Positions 54,710-63,422 are shown, counted from the stretch's first letter. The stretch is 64,000 bases of DNA from an uncultured Chloroflexales bacterium (GCA_937918935.1 CAKZSI010000005.1:1-64000), one strand, 5' to 3'. Numbers and translations are program-made. Notes: a model not told the origin generated them from the sequence alone.

Positions 54710-56119
54710 CTACAGATTCAACGCCGCGCCGTGCACGAGGGCGTGGGCCGCCTCGCCGATGGCTTCGTGGAGTGTTGGATGGGCGTGAATGGTCTGCGCC
54801 AGGCTCTCGCCGGTGGCCTCATGCGTCAGGGCCAGCCCCCCTTCGCCGATGATCTCGGTGACGTGTGGACCGATCAGGTGCATCCCCAGGATCTCGCCGT
54901 ACTGCTCGTCGGCGACGAGTTTGGCCAACCCGAAACGGCTCTGGCCGAGCACCCGCGCCTTGCCATTGGCCGAGAAGGGGAAACGGCCCACCTTCACCTG
55001 GTAGCCCTGCTCCTTCGCCTGGGCCTCGGTCAGGCCGACGCTGGCGATCTCGGGGTTGCAGTAGGTGCAGGCGGGGATCTTGCGGTAATCCAGCGGCATC
55101 ACGTGCAGCCCGGCGATGTGCTCAACCGCCAGCACGCCCTCGGCGCTGGCTTTGTGGGCCAGCCAGGGGGTAGCGGCCACGCAGTCGCCAATCGCATAGA
55201 TGCCATCAGCGGCGCGCATGTAGCCGTCGGTCTCGATAAAGCCGCGGGCGTTGCGCTTCACGCCGGCTTCCTCCAGGCCGATGTTGTCGGTGTTCGGCTG
55301 GATGCCGATAGCCACCAGCAACTTCTCCACGGCGATCTGCTGGGCCTTGCCGCCGGCATCGGTCAGCGCGACCACCACCTGCTCACCCCCGGCGTCAATG
55401 CTTTCGACCCGCGCCCCGGCCAGCGTCTTGATCCCCCGGCGCTGGAATGCCCTGGCCAGTTCGGCGGAGACCTCTTCATCTTCGTTGGGCACGATCCGCG
55501 GCAACGCCTCGACCACAGTCACCTCGGCGCCGAAGGCGCGGTACATCGAGGCAAACTCGATCCCGATCGCCCCCGCGCCGATTGCCAGGAGGCTCTTCGG
55601 CACGGTGGCGAGCCGCAGCGCGTCGGTGGAGGAGAGCACCCGCTGCCCGTCGAACTCCACGCCGGGGAAGGGCCGCGGGCGCGCCCCGGTCGCCACGATG
55701 ATGTGCTTGCCGGTGAGGGTGCGCTCGCCGCCGTCGTTCAGGCGTGCATGCACCTGGCCGCGCCCCGCCAGCCGGCCCCAGCCGGCCACCACCTCGACCT
55801 TGTTCTTCTTCATCAGGTAGCCCACGCCATCGGTGCTGGCCTTGACCACGGCGTCTTTGTGCTTCATCGCGCCGCCGAGGTCGAAGCTGAGGCCCTCGAC
55901 GCTGATGCCAAAGCGTTTCCCTTCGCGCACCTCATCGAGCAGGTCGGCGCTGTGCAGCAACGCCTTGGTGGGAATACAGCCGACGTTGAGACACACGCCG
56001 CCGAGCGGCCCTGACTCGACCAGCGCCACGCGCATGCCCAACTGGCTGGCCCGCACCGCTGCGACATAGCCGCCCGGCCCCGAGCCGATGATCACCACAT
56101 CGTAGACGCTCTCGCTCAC
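54710..56119 (-). CDS. lpdA: Dihydrolipoyl dehydrogenase (E3)
   Basis: This FAD enzyme reoxidises dihydrolipoamide in 2-oxoacid dehydrogenase or glycine cleavage complexes. The 469-aa protein has the FAD motif DVVIIGSGPGGYVAAVRA, the redox disulfide GVCLNVGC (Cys43/Cys48), the NAD motif AIGAGAIGIEFASMY, the second FAD motif YAIGDCV and the C-terminal HAHPTLHEAIGE with the catalytic His-Glu pair. No other complex subunits are adjacent. Confidence 0.96.
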   Translation of the reverse strand: MSESVYDVVIIGSGPGGYVAAVRASQLGMRVALVESGPLGGVCLNVGCIPTKALLHSADLLDEVREGKRFGISVEGLSFDLGGAMKHKDAVVKASTDGVGYLMKKNKVEVVAGWGRLAGRGQVHARLNDGGERTLTGKHIIVATGARPRPFPGVEFDGQRVLSSTDALRLATVPKSLLAIGAGAIGIEFASMYRAFGAEVTVVEALPRIVPNEDEEVSAELARAFQRRGIKTLAGARVESIDAGGEQVVVALTDAGGKAQQIAVEKLLVAIGIQPNTDNIGLEEAGVKRNARGFIETDGYMRAADGIYAIGDCVAATPWLAHKASAEGVLAVEHIAGLHVMPLDYRKIPACTYCNPEIASVGLTEAQAKEQGYQVKVGRFPFSANGKARVLGQSRFGLAKLVADEQYGEILGMHLIGPHVTEIIGEGGLALTHEATGESLAQTIHAHPTLHEAIGEAAHALVHGAALNL

Positions 56120-56139
56120 GGGAATTGCCTTTCTTTACA

Positions 56140-57531
56140 CTAACCGATGAGAATCTGCTCCTCCGGATACTGCACCAGTTGGGTACGACGTTGCTGCCCG
56201 GCAATGGCCACGACGATCGTCAGCGCACCCAGGCGCCCCCAGAACATCACCAGGCAGATCACCAGTTGCCCGAAGAGGTTCAACTCTGTGGTCAGGCCCA
56301 GGCTCAGGCCGCAGGTGGCGAAGGCCGAGACCACCTCGAAGACCACCGGCTCCAGCGGAGCGTCATGGGTCATGGCGATCAGCCAGGAGGCAAGCAGGGT
56401 GATCAGGAGGCTGACGGTCAACACCGCGCCCGCCTTGCGCGTGGTGCCGGCGGCCAGGGAGCGCCCGCTGAACTGGGCCGTTGGCAGCCCCCGGGCGTAG
56501 CTCCACAGCGAGATGGTCATAATCGCGAACGTGCCGGTGGTAATGCCGCCGCCCATCGAGGCCGGGGCGCAGCCGATGAACATCAACGTGACCATGAGCA
56601 ACTGGCTGGGGGCGGTCAGTTCGCCGAAATGGGCAATGCCCACAAAGCCGGCGGTGCGCGCCGATACCGACTGGAACAGGCAGATGAGCAGGGCGCGCAG
56701 GGGATGCTCTCCGGCCAGGGCGCCCGTGCTGCGGCTCTCGGCCACCCAGAAGCCCAGCGTGCCGCTCACCACCAGGAAGGAGACCACGATCAGCGTGAGG
56801 CGCGTATGAAGCGACAGCCGCCGCTCGCGGTAGTAGGTCAGCAAGTCGGCGATGACGGGAATGCCCAGTCCACCGATGAAGATCAGCGTGCCCATGATCG
56901 CCAGGGTGAGATTGTCGCGTGGAATACCCTCGGGGAAGCCAGGAGTGCCGGTAAAGAGGTCGAAACCGGCGTTGCAGAAGGCCGAGACGGCGTGGAAAAT
57001 GGCGAAGAAGAACGCCTGGCCTTCACTCAGGCGCTCGTCGGTGCGCCAGTGCAGGTAAAGCAGCAGCGCGCCCAGGATCTCGAACGCCAGCACGGTGGCC
57101 AGCACCCGCTTGGTAAGCGAGACAATCGCCGCAGGTGAGACCAGGCCCAGCGAGTCGCTCAGCGCCATGCGTTCGGTCATGCCAATGCGCCTTCCCAGCA
57201 GCCGCATGATCACCACCGCCACGACCATGAACCCGACGCCGCCGATCTGGATGCCCGTCAGCAGCAGCACCTGCCCGACCAGCGAGAGTTCCTGTGAGAC
57301 GGTGATGGTGGACAGCCCTGTGACGCTCAGGGCCGAAACGGCGGTGAACAGGGCGTCGTTCCAGGCCAGCGGGCGTTCGCGTGCCGAAATCGGCAGCATC
57401 AGCAAGAGGGTGCCCAGGGTGACCAGCAGGGCCAGTCCGCCCACAATGCGCGGCGCCGGGGGCAGCGGTCGGCGCGCCGTGCCGGTCGGGACGCGCCCCG
57501 GCCGGGCCAGTTGATCGGAAGCGATCCGCAT
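56140..57531 (-). CDS. ktrB: Potassium channel/transporter subunit KtrB (TrkH family)
   Basis: This is the membrane K+ translocating subunit. The 463-aa protein has the four P-loop/selectivity regions typical of the superfamily, recognisable in FTAVSALSVTGLS, AVSAFCNAGFDLF, SVSARTAGF and VSAFATCGLSLG. The conserved glycines of each filter are in place. PASMGGGITTGTF precedes the last domain. It begins directly after the ktrA stop codon, so the two are translationally coupled. Confidence 0.94.
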   Translation of the reverse strand: MRIASDQLARPGRVPTGTARRPLPPAPRIVGGLALLVTLGTLLLMLPISARERPLAWNDALFTAVSALSVTGLSTITVSQELSLVGQVLLLTGIQIGGVGFMVVAVVIMRLLGRRIGMTERMALSDSLGLVSPAAIVSLTKRVLATVLAFEILGALLLYLHWRTDERLSEGQAFFFAIFHAVSAFCNAGFDLFTGTPGFPEGIPRDNLTLAIMGTLIFIGGLGIPVIADLLTYYRERRLSLHTRLTLIVVSFLVVSGTLGFWVAESRSTGALAGEHPLRALLICLFQSVSARTAGFVGIAHFGELTAPSQLLMVTLMFIGCAPASMGGGITTGTFAIMTISLWSYARGLPTAQFSGRSLAAGTTRKAGAVLTVSLLITLLASWLIAMTHDAPLEPVVFEVVSAFATCGLSLGLTTELNLFGQLVICLVMFWGRLGALTIVVAIAGQQRRTQLVQYPEEQILIG

Positions 57532-58203
57532 TTATCTGGCCTGGTTGCAAAAACTGCTGATGGACTGATCTGAACCGATCACCAGGATCATATCATCGCG
57601 GGCGAAGACCATATCAGCAGAGGGTGTGACGAACATCTGCGCGCCGCGCTTGATCGCCAGCACGTTGATGCCGAAACGTTTCCGTAGCGCGCTGGTCATC
57701 AACGACTGGCCCACCAGCCAGTTCGGCACGCCTACCTCGGCTACGCTGAAGCCCGACCCCAGGTCGAGATGATCGAGCACTCGCGGCTCCGCCAGGCGCC
57801 AGGCCAATCGGGCGCCCGCCTCATGTTCGGGCAGCACCACCTGGTCCGCGCCGACCCGCAGCAGGATCTGCTGCTGGCGCTCGCTCACCGCCTTGCAGAC
57901 AACCCGGTTCACACCCATGCTCTTCAGCGTTACGGTGGTCATCAGATTGTTTTCAAAGTGCGTGCCGATTGCCACCACCACGGTCTCAAACGAGGTGATG
58001 TCCACGGCGCGGAGGGCATCTTCGTTGGTCGAGTCCAGGGCCACGATCTGGGTGATGCGGTCGGCCAGTTTTTGAACGATCTCGGGATCGCGGTCAATTC
58101 CCAGCACCGTGTAGCCACGCTCGATGAGGTTAAGGGCCACGGCGCTGCCGAAGCGCCCCAGGCCGATCACCGCGAACTCCTGGCTACCGTTTCGACGGGC
58201 CAT
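57532..58203 (-). CDS. ktrA: Ktr/Trk regulatory subunit KtrA (RCK domain)
   Basis: This cytoplasmic regulatory ring binds nucleotides and gates KtrB. The 223-aa product has an N-terminal Rossmann RCK domain (FAVIGLGRFGSAVALNL and the acidic LGIDRD end of strand 2) and a C-terminal RCK-C domain starting near residue 140 (VAEVGVPNWLVGQSL). ktrA and ktrB abut without a gap. Confidence 0.95.
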   Translation of the reverse strand: MARRNGSQEFAVIGLGRFGSAVALNLIERGYTVLGIDRDPEIVQKLADRITQIVALDSTNEDALRAVDITSFETVVVAIGTHFENNLMTTVTLKSMGVNRVVCKAVSERQQQILLRVGADQVVLPEHEAGARLAWRLAEPRVLDHLDLGSGFSVAEVGVPNWLVGQSLMTSALRKRFGINVLAIKRGAQMFVTPSADMVFARDDMILVIGSDQSISSFCNQAR

Positions 58204-58654
58204 TCCCGTTACCTTCCTGGTCCTACCGTCAGCGTAGGTTTATGCTGTCGCCAGCTTCGCTTATGCGTCCTTCATTGTACAACGCTTCCGTGCTTTCTCT
58301 ACCTGCATAGCTGGTTTCCCGGCGCCGGTCGGAGGGTGTGGGGAAACCTGGTTTCCCCACGCCCCTGCCGGCACACGCGAGGCGGGCGTGGCCGGCGCTT
58401 CCCGGAAGGCGTGGATTGAACCATGCTCGCCCCTGCCGGCACACGCGAGGCGGGCGTGGCCGGCGCAGGGCGGGGTGAAGCGAGGTGGCGAAACCGGGTT
58501 TCCCCGCGCTCCTGCCGGCAGGCGTGGGAGGCGCGGCGCTCGCTTCCCATCCCTCTCCCAGAAGGGAGGGTCTGGGAGGGCGCGGCCCTCCCAGGAACAC
58601 TGCTCAGGGAACGCCGGGATTCCATTCCCCTGACCCCGGCGGAGCGCCCCGATA
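58204..58654. repeat. Intergenic repeats upstream of tatD
   Basis: This region contains a perfect GGGGAAACCTGGTTTCCCC palindrome (about 58339-58361) and two copies, 68 bp apart (58361 and 58429), of a roughly 37-bp GCCCCTGCCGGCACACGCGA unit. A GGGAGGG...GGGAGGGC/GCCCTCCC hairpin lies at about 58575-58595. No gene is seen in the roughly 450 bp. Confidence 0.7.
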
Positions 58655-58663
58655 TGCTACAAT
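58655..58663 (+). promoter_or_regulatory. Extended -10 promoter of tatD
   Basis: TGCTACAAT lies 9 nt before ATG 58673, so the transcript would have only a few leader nucleotides, as at 36113. No ribosome-binding site is visible. Confidence 0.5.
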
Positions 58664-58672
58664 GCCGACGCT

Positions 58673-59464
58673 ATGAGTGACGCGCCACTGTTTATTGATA
58701 CGCACGCCCACCTGGCCATGAGCCAGTTCGACGAGGACCGCGAGGCGGCGATCGCCCGTGCCCGGGCCGCCGGCGTGGCCCGGATGATCGAAATCGGCTA
58801 CGACCTGCCTTCCTCCCGCGCTGCGGTGGCCCTGGCCGAACGCCATCCCGCCATCTACGCCGTGGTTGGCCTGCAACCCAATCACATCCACGAGGCCCCG
58901 CCCGACTACCTGGAGCAGGTGCGCGCCCTGGCCGCGCATCCGAAGGTGGTTGCCATCGGCGAGATTGGCCTCGACTACTACTGGATGCGGGTTCCCGCCG
59001 CGAGCCAGGAGGAGGTCTTTCGCGCCCAGATCGCCCTTGCCCGCGACCTGGGGTTGCCGGTGGTGATCCACAGCCGCGATGCCCAGGCCGACACGCTACG
59101 GATCCTCGCCGACGCGGCCCGCGGCCAGACCGGGGTGATGCACGCTTTCTCCGGCGACTGGGCCTATGCCCGGGCCTGCCTCGATATAGGCTTCATGCTG
59201 TCGTTCACCGGAACCCTGACCTACGCCAAAGCCACCGCCCTGCACGAGGTTGCGCGGCGGGCGCCGCTCGCTGTGCTGCTCACCGAAACCGACAGCCCCT
59301 TTCTTTCTCCCAACCCCTACCGTGGCCAGCGCAATGAACCCGCCTACGTGCGCCTGGTCGCCGAGCGACTCGCTGCGCTGCGCGAGGAGCCGCTGGCCCG
59401 CGTGGCCGCTCAGGTGTGGGCGAACGCGGAGCGCCTGTTTACCTTCGACGGGCCGCGCCGCTAG
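58673..59464 (+). CDS. tatD: TatD-family metal-dependent hydrolase/DNase
   Basis: This TIM-barrel hydrolase has divalent metals; TatD homologues act as 3'-5' exonucleases. The 263-aa product shows the metal-ligand motifs FIDTHAHL at the start, GEIGLDYYW, VIHSRDAQAD, MHAFSGD and LTETDSPFLSP. It is followed after 24 bp by the transglutaminase gene, which may be co-transcribed. Confidence 0.95.
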   Translation: MSDAPLFIDTHAHLAMSQFDEDREAAIARARAAGVARMIEIGYDLPSSRAAVALAERHPAIYAVVGLQPNHIHEAPPDYLEQVRALAAHPKVVAIGEIGLDYYWMRVPAASQEEVFRAQIALARDLGLPVVIHSRDAQADTLRILADAARGQTGVMHAFSGDWAYARACLDIGFMLSFTGTLTYAKATALHEVARRAPLAVLLTETDSPFLSPNPYRGQRNEPAYVRLVAERLAALREEPLARVAAQVWANAERLFTFDGPRR

Positions 59465-59488
59465 GGGCGCAGACGCTGCAGTGTACCT

Positions 59489-61819
59489 ATGGCAGCCAGA
59501 TCATCCACCTATCCATCCCCTGCTCCAGGCCCGGTGCGCGCCCTGGGCGCGCTGCTCCTCGGCGCGCTACTGATCCTGCTCATGACCGGCTCGGTCGTAT
59601 ACGCGCTTTCGGTGTCGGGTTGGGCGCCCGGACTGGAAGCGCTGCGGCCCATGGCCCTCCTGGGCCTGCTGTGCGGGGTCGTCTTTGCCGGGCTGCACTG
59701 GTTGCCCCGCTGGCTCGCCCACCTCCTCAGCGCGGCCCTGGCGCTCGCCTGGGTGGTGCATGCCCTGGCCCCCTTGCTCGACGAGCGCCTGATCACCTGG
59801 CGCGACCGGGCCACCGATCTGCTCATTCGCGGGCTGATCTGGGGGCGCGTGATCAGTTCGGGCGGGCGCGGCGAGGACATCACGCTCTACGTGCTGGCCC
59901 TCTGCCTGCTCTGCTGGGGCCTGGCCTACGGTACGGCCTGGGCCATCCTGCGCGAGGGTCAGGTCTGGCGTCCGATCATTATGAACGCGACCATCGCCCT
60001 GGTCAACTACACCTACGTGCAGCCCAAGCCAACCACGGCCTTCTTCGTTTTTCTGGGGGCCGCGCTGCTGCTGCTGGTGCATCAGAATGTGCGCCAGCGC
60101 CAGGCCTTCTGGGATGCCTGGCGCATCGAGTATCCCGATCTGCTGGCGCTGCACGTGCTCTGGTCGGCGACGCTGGTCTGCGCCGGGCTCATCGCCCTCA
60201 CCGCGCTCTTGCCCGGCAGCGTGTCGGTCGATCGGGCCACGCGCACCTGGGCGCTGTTGAGCAGTCCCGTCCGCATCGCCCGCGAGCAGTGGGAAGATAT
60301 GTTCAGCACCATCAGCGCCCCGCCGGGGGCGGGCAGCGGGGCCTTTACCTCGCGCGGCGCGGCCCTGGGCGGGGCGCGGCGCCTCGGCGACGAGGTGGTG
60401 ATGACCGTGCGCTCCACGCGCTACGAGTACTGGCGTGCCGTGGCCTTCGACCGCTACGACGGCGCTGGATGGGAGAACACCACCGGCGAACAGGCTCGCG
60501 CCACCCTTGGCGCCGCCGCCCCCGAACAGGCCCGCACGCCCCGCGCCGCCGATGAACCCATTCCCCTCGCCGAGCTGCGCGGGCGCCGTGAGATTACCCA
60601 GACCGTGACCCTGGCGAAGGACCGCCTGGATGACCTGGTGGTGGTCGGCGGCGCGGCGCGGAGCGTCAGTCTCCCCGTGCTGGTGGAGCACAACTACCTC
60701 CTCGACATCAGCGGGGGCGCCCGGCCCAATTTCGACGACAGCGCGCTCATCGTCGCCCGCGACCGTCTCAGCGCCGGGACAACCTACAGCGTGACCGCCA
60801 TGGTCTCCTTCGCCGACATCAGCAGCCTGCGCGCCGCCGGCGATGACTACCCTCGCTGGGTGCGCGAGCGTTACCTGCACCTGCCCGACAGCGTCACCCC
60901 CCGCACCCGCGAACTGGCCTTCCGACTGGTGAGCCAGGCCGGCGCACTCACTGCCTACGACCAGGCCGTGGTCATTCAGGACTACCTGCGCACCTTCCGC
61001 TACAACGAGAATATCGCCACCCCGCCCACCAGCAGGGACCTGGTGGACTGGTTCCTCTTCGAGCAACGGGAGGGCTACTGCGACTATTTCGCTTCGGCAA
61101 TGGTGGTGATGTTACGCGCGCAGGGCATTCCGGCCCGCTGGGTGCGCGGCTACGCCGGGGGCGAGTTCGACGCCGAACGGGGGATCTACGTGGTGCGGGA
61201 GAGCGTGGCCCATAGCTGGCCCGAGGTCTACTTCCCTGGCTTCGGATGGGAGCGTTTTGAGCCGACTCCGGCGGCCTACACCAGCCCGCCGCAGCGCCCG
61301 CTGACCAGCGCCTTCGGCGAAGACGCCGCAGACTCGGCGGCGAGCGGCGTCGCGCCGCGCGACAACCGCGATCTGCTCGATGATCTCGACGAAGGGTTGG
61401 AGCCGGGCCGCGCGCCGGTCGGTATCCAGGCGCCGGAACGGGCGCCGGGCGCAGCCTCGCGCGGTCTGCCGGTCATCGGGGTGGCGCTGGCGATTGCCGC
61501 GCTGGGCGCGGGGGTGCTGTACGGAGTATGGCGCCGCGAAATGCGGGGTATGGGAGCGGTCGCGGCAACCTACGCGGGCATGGCCCTCCTGGCCGGTTGG
61601 AGCGGCCTGCCCCAGCGACCCTCGCAGACCCCCGACGAGTACGCCGAGGCCCTCGGGGCGGCCCTGCCCGCGCATCGCCGCACCATCCGCGCTATCGCCC
61701 GCGCCTACGCCAGTGAGCGCTACCGCGGGCGCCCGGCCTCCCTGCCCCCCGCAGCCGAGATCGGGGCTTTGCGGTGGGCGCTCATCCGCCGGGTGATCAG
61801 CCTTGGCCGGTGGGGGTGA
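59489..61819 (+). CDS. TgpA-like membrane transglutaminase-domain protein
   Basis: The 776-aa protein has about six N-terminal membrane helices (to about residue 250), then a large extracytoplasmic region with a transglutaminase core. It has Cys531 in EGYCDYFASAMVVMLRAQG and His575 in AHSWPEVYF, and an acidic residue in the GWERFEPTP strand. One more helix (about 653-672) and a C-terminal DUF4129-like segment (TPDEYAEALGAALP) complete it. Bacterial TgpA homologues may crosslink or cleave periplasmic proteins; the substrate is unknown. Members often pair with MoxR and DUF58 genes, which are not in the window. Confidence 0.9.
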   Translation: MAARSSTYPSPAPGPVRALGALLLGALLILLMTGSVVYALSVSGWAPGLEALRPMALLGLLCGVVFAGLHWLPRWLAHLLSAALALAWVVHALAPLLDERLITWRDRATDLLIRGLIWGRVISSGGRGEDITLYVLALCLLCWGLAYGTAWAILREGQVWRPIIMNATIALVNYTYVQPKPTTAFFVFLGAALLLLVHQNVRQRQAFWDAWRIEYPDLLALHVLWSATLVCAGLIALTALLPGSVSVDRATRTWALLSSPVRIAREQWEDMFSTISAPPGAGSGAFTSRGAALGGARRLGDEVVMTVRSTRYEYWRAVAFDRYDGAGWENTTGEQARATLGAAAPEQARTPRAADEPIPLAELRGRREITQTVTLAKDRLDDLVVVGGAARSVSLPVLVEHNYLLDISGGARPNFDDSALIVARDRLSAGTTYSVTAMVSFADISSLRAAGDDYPRWVRERYLHLPDSVTPRTRELAFRLVSQAGALTAYDQAVVIQDYLRTFRYNENIATPPTSRDLVDWFLFEQREGYCDYFASAMVVMLRAQGIPARWVRGYAGGEFDAERGIYVVRESVAHSWPEVYFPGFGWERFEPTPAAYTSPPQRPLTSAFGEDAADSAASGVAPRDNRDLLDDLDEGLEPGRAPVGIQAPERAPGAASRGLPVIGVALAIAALGAGVLYGVWRREMRGMGAVAATYAGMALLAGWSGLPQRPSQTPDEYAEALGAALPAHRRTIRAIARAYASERYRGRPASLPPAAEIGALRWALIRRVISLGRWG

Positions 61820-62182
61820 GGGCGTGTTTTCGGAAAGCAGTTGTACAGGAGGCAGGTGGTTTGCAGCATGGACTCGCATAGTTCCTGGGAATATTGCTGC
61901 ACGTCAGTGTGTAATGTTTTTTACCTGCCCTCTATATACAATAATCGTTCTGTAAGAGTCTTTCATCGCAGCAGTTGGCGCCTGGGAGATGTCGGCTTTC
62001 TCCAGACAAGGAAGATTGGCCCCGGTGTGGCAAACCCACACGCTGTTACGCATACACCGCCACACGGCGTGCCGCTGAAACTCCAGCGGGGCATCGGCGG
62101 ATACGCTAACGGCCAGGCATCAGCCGCGCGAAGCGAAGCGGAGCATGTTGGGCAGAAACGCTTGTTGGGCCACTCGGGACCA
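61820..62182. other. AT-richer intergenic region with an attC-like segment
   Basis: Bases 61880-61960 are AT-rich relative to the surroundings. At 62107-62169 an imperfect palindromic segment runs from GCTAACGGCC through CAGCCGC...GCGGAGC to a terminal GTTGGGC. This resembles an integron attC site, though its 5' core does not match the consensus. No gene is supported. Confidence 0.35.
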
Positions 62183-62647
62183 TCATGGATACGCGTCTGG
62201 ATTCTCCACCACCAGCCCTTCGCTTGCAGCCACGGTGTTCAAGTCATCATCGGCAGACACAAAAATAATCGGTGGCAGACCACTACCCACACAGAGCGTG
62301 TTGACTTCCAATGCCGCTGCCAACTGCACGGCATCGTAGCCCGGCAAGGCATAAATCTCGGCAATGGTCATTGCACGGGCGATCAGGGCATCTGTGAACT
62401 CCACAATCTGGTAACTGGTCAGCAGGTCGGAGCGGAAAAGGCTGCAAGCAGCCGCTGCATCCGCAACGGCGATGGTTCCTCCGCGTGCCCGCCGGGTGAT
62501 GGCCGCTATCATCTCGACCGGTGTGATAGTTGCGATGAAAATCTCATTGTTCAATGCAGGGTCAAACAAGCCGCTTACCCAGGCAGAGCCTGTCTCGCTG
62601 ATGTAATGCTTCACCAGCGCGCTGCTGTCCAGGTAGTAATCTGCCAC
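62183..62647 (-). CDS. PIN-domain ribonuclease toxin (VapC-like)
   Basis: This is a probable RNase toxin. The 154-aa protein has the PIN acidic residues: Asp in YYLDSSALVKHY, Glu in TPVEMIAAI, and Asp in GYDAVQLAAALE with a further Asp in VSADDDL. GTG 62647 starts immediately after the TGA of the antitoxin's alternative frame (62650-62648), so the pair is translationally coupled if that frame is used. Confidence 0.88.
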   Translation of the reverse strand: MADYYLDSSALVKHYISETGSAWVSGLFDPALNNEIFIATITPVEMIAAITRRARGGTIAVADAAAACSLFRSDLLTSYQIVEFTDALIARAMTIAEIYALPGYDAVQLAAALEVNTLCVGSGLPPIIFVSADDDLNTVAASEGLVVENPDAYP

Positions 62648-62913
62648 TCAGCGCCGATCCTCAATAATCGTCTGTGAGACCGGTTTGCCCTGAACCGGGA
62701 CTAACCGCCGCCTGGAAATGTCAATGGGAAGGGGTGTCTTGACCTGCCTGACCAACCCGGAAGCGAGTAGTGCCCCTGATAGAACCCCTGACGCTTATGC
62801 ATCTCTTCCTGGGCTGCAAGTCGTTCTTGCACGGCTCGCCTGACCTGGAGCAACTCGTCGGTGTCAAGAGTTTTGATATGCTCGAGTACCTGATGAAGTA
62901 TCGTCTGCGTCAC
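62648..62913 (-). CDS. Antitoxin gene with a single-base frameshift
   Basis: From GTG 62913 (GGAG upstream) the frame encodes MTQTILHQVLEHIKTLDTDE and continues to HKRQG, then runs into an implausible tail ending at 62701. The -1 frame from that point reads ALLASGLVRQVKTPLPIDIS and ends PVQGKPVSQTIIEDRR. This is a C-terminus typical of antitoxins that pair with PIN toxins, and it stops exactly before the toxin GTG. The 266-nt length is one base short of an open frame. The shift falls at CAGGGGTTC, so this is a deletion, a sequencing error or a programmed slip. Confidence 0.7.
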
Positions 62914-63129
62914 AGCTCATCTCCGTATCGTTTTTTAGGCGGGCGTTTCTGTTAAAAACTACGCATTAGCCTGCATCCTCGCAGCCTCATCAGCCCCCAC
63001 ACAATCTTTTGCCACGCAGCCTACGCTCTCCAGAAACGAGGGTGGAAAGCCTCCCTGTTTGTCCTGGCCACAGCATACCTCAGCCCGGGCAAGCTGGTAG
63101 TCGTTACGCGACCACCGAACCATCCCGCG

Positions 63130-63158
63130 TTGACGCTGCCGGGGCGCTGTGCTATACT
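63130..63158 (+). promoter_or_regulatory. Sigma-70 promoter of argG
   Basis: TTGACG (63130-63135) and TATACT (63153-63158) are exactly 17 bp apart, with a TGC extension before the -10. The predicted start near 63165 gives a leader of about 445 nt before argG. Confidence 0.7.
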
Positions 63159-63195
63159 TCCGCCGCGAAACTGATGCATACGACGGAGCGTAGGC

Positions 63196-63309
63196 ATGGC
63201 CCGAATGACGTGGAGCAGGTCTGGTAGTCGGGCGCGAGTGGTGTGGGGCGGCGCGCCCCGCGGTTGCCGTCGTCGTCCCCGTTGCCAGTCGGCGCCGCGC
63301 CCCGGCTAG
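63196..63309 (+). CDS. Arginine-rich leader peptide of argG (candidate)
   Basis: The 37-codon ORF starts at ATG 63196 with GGAG 7 nt upstream, only about 30 nt after the predicted transcription start. It has ten Arg codons, including three consecutive CGT (63268-63276) and a fourth CGT at 63280. It stops with TAG at 63307. It is too short for routine gene calling. The Arg cluster is followed within a few nucleotides by the first of four alternately pairing RNA segments. Arg codons are common by chance in GC-rich DNA, so support rests on the ordered promoter, ribosome-binding site, Arg run and terminator. Confidence 0.5.
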   Translation: MARMTWSRSGSRARVVWGGAPRGCRRRPRCQSAPRPG

Positions 63310-63371
63310 CCGCGCTTGCCCGCCGTTCTGGCAGCAGGCCAGTTTTGCCCGCGGGCAGGCTGGCCTCTTTT
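63283..63371 (+). promoter_or_regulatory. Candidate transcription attenuator of argG
   Basis: Four segments can pair alternately. Segment 1 is TGCCAG (63283-63288), extended by CGGCG at 63290. Segment 2 is CTGGCA (63328-63333), preceded by CGCCG at 63321. Segment 3 is AGGCCAG (63336-63342) and segment 4 CTGGCCT (63360-63366). 1:2 and 3:4 form together; 2:3 (CTGGC with GCCAG) is mutually exclusive with both. 3:4 also encloses TGCC/GGCA and is followed by CTTTTC, a terminator. A ribosome stalled on the Arg cluster would cover segment 1 and free segment 2 to block the terminator. Confidence 0.5.
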
Positions 63372-63422
63372 CGTGGAGCCAGGCTCCTGACCTGCCTGAC
63401 AATCTACTCAAGCAAGAACGCA

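Noticed and set aside
61841-62677. 278-aa plus-strand frame over the intergenic region and toxin gene
   Set aside because: It runs antisense through the PIN toxin, which has clear catalytic motifs, and its own sequence has no recognisable domain.
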